Part shown: positions 58,603 to 64,000 of the stretch, one piece after another | How the letters are laid out: each line of letters opens with the position of its first letter | How positions within the stretch are numbered: the stretch's first letter is position 1 | Origin: an uncultured Porphyromonadaceae bacterium | GTDB taxonomy: Bacteria > Bacteroidota > Bacteroidia > Bacteroidales > Muribaculaceae | Assembly: GCA_947177185.1 (NCBI GenBank) | Contig: CAMWTJ010000005.1 | Location: 1 to 64,000, forward strand | Reading direction: 5' to 3' | Length of the DNA stretch: 64,000 bases | Program-made: the position numbers and the translations under genes | The notes under the pieces: model-generated | What the model saw: only the letters and a program-made list of their open reading frames with translations | The model's database searches: none | What the model was told of the DNA's origin: nothing

Positions 58603-59420
58603 CGCAGCGAGTCGAGTAGTTGAAATGCTTCGGCGCGTGAGGCGTCGGTGAGCGCGGGGTCGTGGGCGTCGCTGTTGACCACCACGGGCACTCCTGCGCG
58701 CAGCAGGGCGCTCCAGTGGTCCGTGGCGGGGAAAAAGCGCCCGTGGCGCGTGCGCGCTTTTGTGTTGATTTCCGCGGCTATGCCTGCGGCCGCTATGCAG
58801 TCTATGGTATCGGCTATGTGGCGTCTGTACCATGGCTGCTCCTCTATGTCGGGCTGTATCGACGACGCGTTCAGCGCGATTTTGTCGAAATGGCCCACGA
58901 TGTCGAGGCCTCCGGCCTCTATCATGGCTTGTGTCTGGCTGAAGAATTTGTCGACCACGTAGCGGAGGTCGTCGTCAAACACCGTGTGCACGTAGTGCCT
59001 GAAGCGGTCGGCAGGGCCGTCGGTGTCGGCAAACTGTCCGTCGGCGTCAGGCACGAAGTGCACGCTGCCTATCACATAGTCCAGGCCCATGGCGCGCACG
59101 CGTCTGTCGGCCGGGCCGAAATGCGGGCCGAGGTAGTCCACCTCCATGCCTGCATAGAGCTTTATGCGCTCGCCGAAGACTGCGCGCAGGCGTTCCACCT
59201 CTTCAAAGTAAGGCCTGACGTCGGCTGCGTCCATATTGCACGGCGAGGCTATCGGCAGCGGGCTGTGCGGGGAGAACCCGTAGTGCCGCAGCCCGGCGGC
59301 GATGGCGCCTTCCACCATTGTTTCCATGTCGGCGTGGCCGTCGCAAAACTGCGTGTGGCTGTGTAGGTTGTAGCGTCGGTCGACGCCTATGTCGTTTAAA
59401 ATCTGTAAGAAATCGCTCAT
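58599..59420 (-). CDS. PHP-domain phosphatase (HisJ-like histidinol-phosphatase family)
   Basis: A 273-residue metal-dependent hydrolase of the PHP fold. Metal ligands lie in YNLHSHTQFCDGH, FSPHSPLP, GMEVDYL, GSVHFV, VGHFDKI and VNSDAHDP, which is the full HisK/HisJ pattern. HisJ removes phosphate from histidinol phosphate, but no other his gene is nearby, so the physiological substrate is open. The ATG at 59420 begins MSDFLQILNDIG; the tracked ORF continues through cstA as a shadow. It is 5 nt after cstA and overlaps the U32 gene by 4 nt. Confidence 0.88.
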   Translation of the reverse strand: MSDFLQILNDIGVDRRYNLHSHTQFCDGHADMETMVEGAIAAGLRHYGFSPHSPLPIASPCNMDAADVRPYFEEVERLRAVFGERIKLYAGMEVDYLGPHFGPADRRVRAMGLDYVIGSVHFVPDADGQFADTDGPADRFRHYVHTVFDDDLRYVVDKFFSQTQAMIEAGGLDIVGHFDKIALNASSIQPDIEEQPWYRRHIADTIDCIAAAGIAAEINTKARTRHGRFFPATDHWSALLRAGVPVVVNSDAHDPALTDASRAEAFQLLDSLR

Positions 59421-59425
59421 TGTTT

Positions 59426-60868
59426 TTATGGGAGTAGTGTTGCGCGCTGCCCGACGCGTATCAGGCGGGCAAATAGCGCCGACACGGCCGTTGTGACGCA
59501 AAGTGCGATGCCGGTGGCCGTGTGCCACGTCAGTCCGAATCCTTCGGGCCTCGGGGCAAAAAGTATATACGCCGTGCACACAGTGGTCATGAACATGGCA
59601 GGAATCATCGTTATGGCGTAGAAGCGCCCGCTGCGGCGGAGGTAGGCCGAGGCGGCCCATAGGGTGAACACGGCCAGAGTCTGGTTGCTCCATGCGAAGT
59701 AGCGCCACAACACGTTGAAATCGATGGTCATGAGCAGCGCTGTAAGCGCGAATATGGGCACCGACACCAGCAGACGGCGCAGTATGGACTGCTGGCCGAT
59801 GTGCAGGAAATCGGCCGCAATCAGGCGTGCCGAGCGCAGGGCGGTGTCGCCGGTGGTGATGGGTGCGGCCACCACGCCGAGTATGGCGAGCAGGCCGCCT
59901 GCGGCACCGAGCCAGCCTACGGATATTTCTTTCACCAGGGCGCCCGCGCCGCCCGGATTGGCAGCCATGAAGCCGCGCAGCGCGTCGTAGCCGCCGGTGA
60001 AGGCTATCGCTGCCGCGGCCCATACCAGTGCCACAAAGCCTTCGGCCACCATGGCTCCGTAGAACACAGGGCGCGCAAGGCGTTCGTTTTTAAGACACCG
60101 GGCCATCATGGGGCTCTGCGTGGCGTGAAAGCCGCTGATGGCACCGCATGCGATGCTTACAAACATCATGGGAAACACTGGGTGCGACGCATCGCCGTAG
60201 CGGCTGCCCAAGCCGTCGGAGAAACCGACGGGAATGTCGTGGCCGCCGAAAAGCAGCACAAACAGCATGCCTGCGGCCATAAACAGCAATGCGAAACCGA
60301 ACAGGGGGTAGAAGCGCGCTATGAGTTTGTCGACAGGCAGCAGAGTGGCCAGCACATAGTAGAGAAAGATGGCTCCGATCCAGAAGCCCGTGCCGAAAGC
60401 GTCCGGCGTCATGGACGAAAGCAGGCCCGCGGGAGTGATTACGAACACGGCACCTACAAGTATGAGCAGAGCCATGGAGAAAAGGCGCATGGTCTGACGC
60501 ACGCCCGCTCCAAGCTCATTGCCCACGATTTCGGGCAGGGAAATGCCTCCGCCGCGCACGCTCATCATGGCCGAAATAAAGTCGTGGACCGCGCCGGCAA
60601 AGATAGTGCCGAACACAATCCACAGGAACGCCGCCGGGCCGAACATCACACCCATTATGGCTCCGAAGATGGGGCCGAGGCCGGCGATGTTCAGAAACTG
60701 GATAAGGAACACGCGCCAGGTGGGCAGCGGCACGAAATCCACCCCGTCGCGGCCGGTTTCCGACGGCATGGCACGCGCAGGGTCGATACCGAACACACGC
60801 TCGGCGAATTTGCCGTAGACTATATAGCCCGCTACAAGCGCCACCAGAGAGAGAGCGAACGCTGTCAT
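59426..60868 (-). CDS. cstA: Carbon starvation CstA family transporter
   Basis: A 480-residue inner-membrane protein with many hydrophobic helices. Family text: GYIVYGKFAERVFGIDP, FLNIAGLGPIFGAIMGVMFGPAAFLWIVFGTIFAGAVHDF (landmark AGLGPIFGAIMG), GGGISLPEIVG, and GAISGFHATQSPMMARC. CstA proteins import peptides or pyruvate; this is the short Bacteroidetes form, lacking part of the C-terminus of the 700-residue E. coli protein. It overlaps the TPR/PD40 gene by 4 nt. Confidence 0.93.
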   Translation of the reverse strand: MTAFALSLVALVAGYIVYGKFAERVFGIDPARAMPSETGRDGVDFVPLPTWRVFLIQFLNIAGLGPIFGAIMGVMFGPAAFLWIVFGTIFAGAVHDFISAMMSVRGGGISLPEIVGNELGAGVRQTMRLFSMALLILVGAVFVITPAGLLSSMTPDAFGTGFWIGAIFLYYVLATLLPVDKLIARFYPLFGFALLFMAAGMLFVLLFGGHDIPVGFSDGLGSRYGDASHPVFPMMFVSIACGAISGFHATQSPMMARCLKNERLARPVFYGAMVAEGFVALVWAAAAIAFTGGYDALRGFMAANPGGAGALVKEISVGWLGAAGGLLAILGVVAAPITTGDTALRSARLIAADFLHIGQQSILRRLLVSVPIFALTALLMTIDFNVLWRYFAWSNQTLAVFTLWAASAYLRRSGRFYAITMIPAMFMTTVCTAYILFAPRPEGFGLTWHTATGIALCVTTAVSALFARLIRVGQRATLLP

Positions 60869-62271
60869 CGTGCGCGGGATTCGAGCCTGACGGTTTTGTT
60901 GGCGGCAGCAGCGCGGCGCTTACGGGCCTTGTCGAGCTCGTTTTCGAGGCCTTTGATTCGTGTGGCCACGTTGCGCGCGCCGGCGCTGTATTTTTCGCGC
61001 AGGGTGGCGAGGTCGGCCTCGATGGCTGCGATTTCTTCGTCTATGGCGAGCAGATTTTCCATGGCCCGGCGTCCGTCAGATGTGCGGAAGTCGGAAAGAC
61101 TGTGCAGCACGGAGCCGTCGCTCATGGCTATGGCGAAGCTCGGGCCGCCGCTGTCGTGGGTGCTGTCGGATTCGCGCGCCAGCGCGGCCACGCGGCTGCG
61201 CAAGGCGTCGTAGTCCTTGCCGGGTTCGAGCGTGGTGGCTATGCAGTCGGCTTTGGCGCGCGATGCGAGGTCGGGGGCGTCCGGCGCCACGTTCACACGC
61301 ATGGCGGAGGGGATAAACTCGTAGATGGTCACTTTGCCCTCGGGTGCGGAGCGGTCGGTGGCCCACCAGCCCATGCCCGTTTCCTCGTCTATGGCGAGCA
61401 GGTAGTCGTTGGCGGGAGAATTATACGGCATGCCCACGTTCTGAGGCTGCAGGAAGCTGCCGTCGTCGGTGCGGCGTGTCATGAAGATATCGTATCCGCC
61501 AAGGCTTTCAGGGCCTTTGGCCGCGAAATACAGCGTTACGCCGTCGGGCATCAGGAAAGGGTAGGCTGTGGCGTCGGCGTCAAAGCCGAGGCTTATCTCC
61601 GCCGGGTTTTCCACGGTGCCGTCGTCGAGGATGTCGGCCATCATGAGCACCGGGGCCGCGGCGCTGTCGGATGCGGCGCTCCAAAACAGTTCTCGGCCGC
61701 ACTGAGGCTGAAACACCATCTCGGCGTCGTTCACCCCCGCCTGGTCGCCGGAAAGGAGCTGTCCGGCACCTTCCGACAGACGGTAGTGGCGAAAGAATTC
61801 GTAGGCGTCGACCGTAAGGGAGTCCACAATCTCAATGCGCTCCACGCGCTCCATCATGTTGCGCATGGCCATGGCCCGGTCCTGCATTTCGCCGAGGGCG
61901 TCCGGGATTGCAGCCTTGCGGTTTTTGCGTATGGCCGCCTCCCATTTGTCAATATGAGCCGAGGCCTCGGCCGGTCTGTAGTCGTCGAGCGCAATCTGAG
62001 CCAGCAGTCGCGATGCGTCTGCCACACCGCGCCCTTCGGCCACCGTCAGCGGCGCCACCGCCTCCTTGCCGCGCTCGAGCGCGTAAAGCGTCGCGCCGAG
62101 GTAATAGGCTGTGTTGCCGTCGCGTGGCGATTTTTTGTGCAATGTCTGCAGTGAGGAAAGTGCTTCCTCGTATTGGCCGTCGAGATACAGTTTCTTGGCG
62201 GCGTCTATAGGAGCTGCGGCCGCACCTATGCAGATGCCGAGGGCCACAGCGGCAATTTTCAGTCTGAGCAT
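60865..62271 (-). CDS. TPR / PD40 beta-propeller / coiled-coil exported protein
   Basis: A 468-residue protein with a signal peptide (cleavage near GAAAA-P). Residues 25-110 contain TPR-like units (AAKKLYLDGQYEEALSSLQTLHKKSP; GNTAYYLGATLYALERGKEAV). Residues 190-330 contain WD40/PD40-like propeller strands (AYPFLMPDGVTLYFAAKGPESLGGYDIFMTRR, landmarks SLGGYDIFMTRR and MGWWATDRSAPEGKVTIYEF). The last 70 residues are a charged coiled coil (AIDEEIAAIEADLATLREKY; KGLENELDKARKRRAA). The layout recalls OmpA-associated or PorE/gliding-type Bacteroidetes proteins but lacks an OmpA domain. It is the first gene before cstA, overlapping it by 4 nt. The function is unknown. Confidence 0.8.
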   Translation of the reverse strand: MLRLKIAAVALGICIGAAAAPIDAAKKLYLDGQYEEALSSLQTLHKKSPRDGNTAYYLGATLYALERGKEAVAPLTVAEGRGVADASRLLAQIALDDYRPAEASAHIDKWEAAIRKNRKAAIPDALGEMQDRAMAMRNMMERVERIEIVDSLTVDAYEFFRHYRLSEGAGQLLSGDQAGVNDAEMVFQPQCGRELFWSAASDSAAAPVLMMADILDDGTVENPAEISLGFDADATAYPFLMPDGVTLYFAAKGPESLGGYDIFMTRRTDDGSFLQPQNVGMPYNSPANDYLLAIDEETGMGWWATDRSAPEGKVTIYEFIPSAMRVNVAPDAPDLASRAKADCIATTLEPGKDYDALRSRVAALARESDSTHDSGGPSFAIAMSDGSVLHSLSDFRTSDGRRAMENLLAIDEEIAAIEADLATLREKYSAGARNVATRIKGLENELDKARKRRAAAANKTVRLESRAR

Positions 62272-62288
62272 ATCTTATATATAATGTG

Positions 62289-62316
62289 CAAAAGTAAAGA
62301 AAAAACGCTATATTTG
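62289..62316. promoter_or_regulatory. Divergent promoters: TPR/PD40-cstA operon and GH2 gene
   Basis: Minus-strand TACTTTTG (62289-62296), 17 nt before the TPR/PD40 ATG, and plus-strand TATATTTG (62309-62316), 16 nt before the GH2 ATG, both fit TAnnTTTG. The whole gap is 61 nt. Confidence 0.65.
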
Positions 62317-62332
62317 CAAAAATATTACCATC

Positions 62333-64000
62333 ATGAAACACCTCTGCGCCTTTTTTGCAGCCTGTGCCATAGCCGTTGCACCTACGGCCTTGGCACGCGA
62401 AACCCAGCTGCTCGACCGTGACTGGCTTTTTGCTTTCGGCGACGCCTCCTCAGCCGAAAAGGATTTCGGCAATGCCACCGAATATTTTACATACAGGACC
62501 AAAGCGGCGTCGATACACAATGCCGGACCCTACTCGCCCAAATACGACTCTGCAGCCGACAGCGCGCGCTGGAGCAGCGTCGACCTGCCGCACGACTGGG
62601 TGGTGGACCTGCCGTACGACCGCTATGCCAGCCACAGCCACGGATATAAGACCGTGGGATGGCAGTGGCCGCAGACCTCCGTGGGGTGGTACAGAAAGAC
62701 TTTCGCCGTGGACAGCGCCGATGCCGGCAAGCATATCTACGTGCAGCTCGACGGAGTGCACCGCGACAGCCATGTGTGGGTAAACGGCTTTTGTCTCGGC
62801 CACGAGCCCAGCGGCTATGCGGCTTCCGTTTACGACATCACCGACTATCTGAACTACGGCGGCGACAACCTGCTGTGCGTGCGCGCCGATGCGTCGGTGG
62901 AAGAAGGGTGGTTCTATGAAGGCGCCGGCATATACCGCCACGTGTGGCTCGTGAAGACGGAGCCCGTGCACTTCGAGCCGTTCGGGCTTGCCACGCACAC
63001 ACAGATGGACGAGAAGGACCTGTCGAAGGCGCGTCTGCACGTCAGCGCCGAACTCCGTAACTCGTCCAGGCAAGAGCTGGCTACGGCGCGCCTGCGGGCC
63101 ACGCTGCGCGATGCGTCCGGCCGTAAGGTGGCCACGGCCGAAAGTCCGGCCGTAGCCGTGGCTCTGAGGGACAAGGCTGCGGCAGCTACAGCGATAGACG
63201 TCTGCCGCCCCCGGCTGTGGAGCCCGGAGAGCCCGTACCTGTACAGCCTTACCACTGAAGCTGTAGGCCCCGACGGCCGCGTGCTCGACGAGCAAACCAC
63301 GGCCATAGGCTTCCGCACCATACGTTTCGATGCCGACAGTGGCTTCGTGCTCAACGGCCGGCGTCTGCCGCTGCGCGGAGTGAACATGCATCAGGACCAT
63401 CCCGGCGTGGGCACGGCCATACCCGACGCGCTGCAGGCCTACCGTCTGCGCGAGCTTAAGAAGATGGGTGTGAACGCCTATCGTTCGAGCCACAACCCGA
63501 TGACTCCCGCCATGCTCGACGCGTGCGACAGCCTTGGCATACTGGTGGTAGAGGAAAACAGACTGATGGGAATTAACGACGAACATATAGAGCTGCTCGA
63601 GCGCATGATACGCCGCGACCGCAACCATCCGAGTGTAATAGCATGGAGCGTAGGCAACGAGGAGTGGGGGCTGGAATGGAGCCCGCAGGGAGAGCGCGTG
63701 GTGGCTACCATGCGCGACCACGTGCGCCGCATTGACCCGACGCGCCCGGCCACGGCCGCCACGAGCGGCGGTCCGGCCACGATACTGCATGCCGATGTGG
63801 CAGGCTACAATTATGTGTTGCAGAACCCTATCGACGAGAACAGGCAGCGCTTTCCGCAGCGAAAAGCCATGGGCAGTGAGGAAACTACCGGCGCAGGCAC
63901 ACGCGGTGTCTATGCCACCGATACACTCACCGGCCACATGATGGCTATAAACCGTGCGCCCGCCGGACCCGACAGCATGCTCAACTGCATAGAGCGCGGC
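62333..64000 (+). CDS. Glycoside hydrolase family 2 protein (beta-galactosidase-like), 3' partial
   Basis: This gene is open to the window edge (556 codons read, no stop), so the ORF track missed it. A signal peptide (MKHLCAFFAACAIAVAPTALA) precedes the sugar-binding jelly-roll (LDRDWLFAFGD, LPHDWVVD, GVHRDSHVWVNGFCLG, GWFYEGAGIYRHVWL), an Ig-like domain (about residues 215-330), and the TIM barrel from LPLRGVNMHQDHPGVG. The acid/base is Glu443 in WSVGNEEW and the nucleophile is probably Glu516 in GSEETTG. GH2 enzymes of this kind remove beta-galactose or related sugars from plant or host glycans. It is periplasmic or surface-located. Confidence 0.93.
   Translation, partial: MKHLCAFFAACAIAVAPTALARETQLLDRDWLFAFGDASSAEKDFGNATEYFTYRTKAASIHNAGPYSPKYDSAADSARWSSVDLPHDWVVDLPYDRYASHSHGYKTVGWQWPQTSVGWYRKTFAVDSADAGKHIYVQLDGVHRDSHVWVNGFCLGHEPSGYAASVYDITDYLNYGGDNLLCVRADASVEEGWFYEGAGIYRHVWLVKTEPVHFEPFGLATHTQMDEKDLSKARLHVSAELRNSSRQELATARLRATLRDASGRKVATAESPAVAVALRDKAAAATAIDVCRPRLWSPESPYLYSLTTEAVGPDGRVLDEQTTAIGFRTIRFDADSGFVLNGRRLPLRGVNMHQDHPGVGTAIPDALQAYRLRELKKMGVNAYRSSHNPMTPAMLDACDSLGILVVEENRLMGINDEHIELLERMIRRDRNHPSVIAWSVGNEEWGLEWSPQGERVVATMRDHVRRIDPTRPATAATSGGPATILHADVAGYNYVLQNPIDENRQRFPQRKAMGSEETTGAGTRGVYATDTLTGHMMAINRAPAGPDSMLNCIERG

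Overview
The window is a dense, GC-rich chromosomal segment from a member of the Bacteroidales. Evidence for this: Bacteroidetes-type promoters (-7 TAnnTTTG, often with TTG/TTTG about 20 nt upstream) precede most transcription units; the gene families are typical of the phylum (TIGR03905 TSCPD protein, TIGR02757 protein, HmuY/calycin-like lipoproteins, lipoprotein DPP III, PorT-like barrels, TPR-PD40 protein); and Shine-Dalgarno sequences are weak. The high GC and gut-type gene content would suit a Muribaculaceae- or Alistipes-like bacterium, but the family is not proven by anything I can see. There is no rRNA, CRISPR array, insertion sequence or phage. No gene-free stretch exceeds 300 bases; the longest (30277-30479 and 46086-46273) are divergent promoter regions.

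Layout. 1-6 kb: glycyl-tRNA synthetase, LemA, FKBP lipoprotein, tRNA-Leu(UAA), TSCPD protein, YifB-type AAA protein, tRNA-His(GUG), TIGR02757 protein. 6-12 kb (minus): fluoride channel CrcB and a drug-efflux operon (outer-membrane factor, adaptor, HAE1 RND pump) with a dyad just upstream of the first start codon. 12-17 kb: holA, an orphan HsdR-N nuclease-like protein, two beta-barrel proteins, tsaD, cinA. 17-23 kb: an MFS carrier and a urea transporter diverge from a NikMN-NikQ-NikO-type metal ECF transporter and a channel protein, a probable nickel/urea supply locus. 23-28 kb (minus): panC-panD-ffh-folD-capA, then a GNAT and gluQ expressed from back-to-back promoters.

29-40 kb is the most interesting part. 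A two-domain calycin-like lipoprotein leads a complete hmuYRSTUV haem operon: haemophore HmuY, TonB receptor HmuR, membrane-anchored CobN-like HmuS carrying a Met-rich insertion, and membrane proteins T, U (ExbB-like) and V (DUF2149). Genes R to V overlap by 1-4 nt. Divergently upstream lies a regulator that fuses an RIC/ScdA-like di-iron domain to a LuxR helix-turn-helix. The regulator and the operon share an intergenic region with an inverted repeat.

40-46 kb (minus): iron superoxide dismutase with a perfect leader hairpin, and a cusB-cusA-cusC heavy-metal efflux operon whose adaptor has a His-rich N-terminus. 46-51 kb (plus): an unknown exported protein, an SPFH protein, a tgt that lacks the zinc cysteines, an LptF/G permease and a small Ala/Lys-rich helical protein. 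51-62 kb (minus): dxr-rseP-rlmI-DPP III and TPR/PD40-cstA-PHP-U32 operons. The window ends inside a GH2 beta-galactosidase-like gene (62333 onward), which the ORF track missed because it has no stop before the edge.

Recurring themes are metals and haem (nickel, haem, heavy-metal efflux, Fe-SOD), queuosine tRNA modification (gluQ, tgt, and the Q-type substrate tRNA-His), and hairpins placed directly upstream of start codons.
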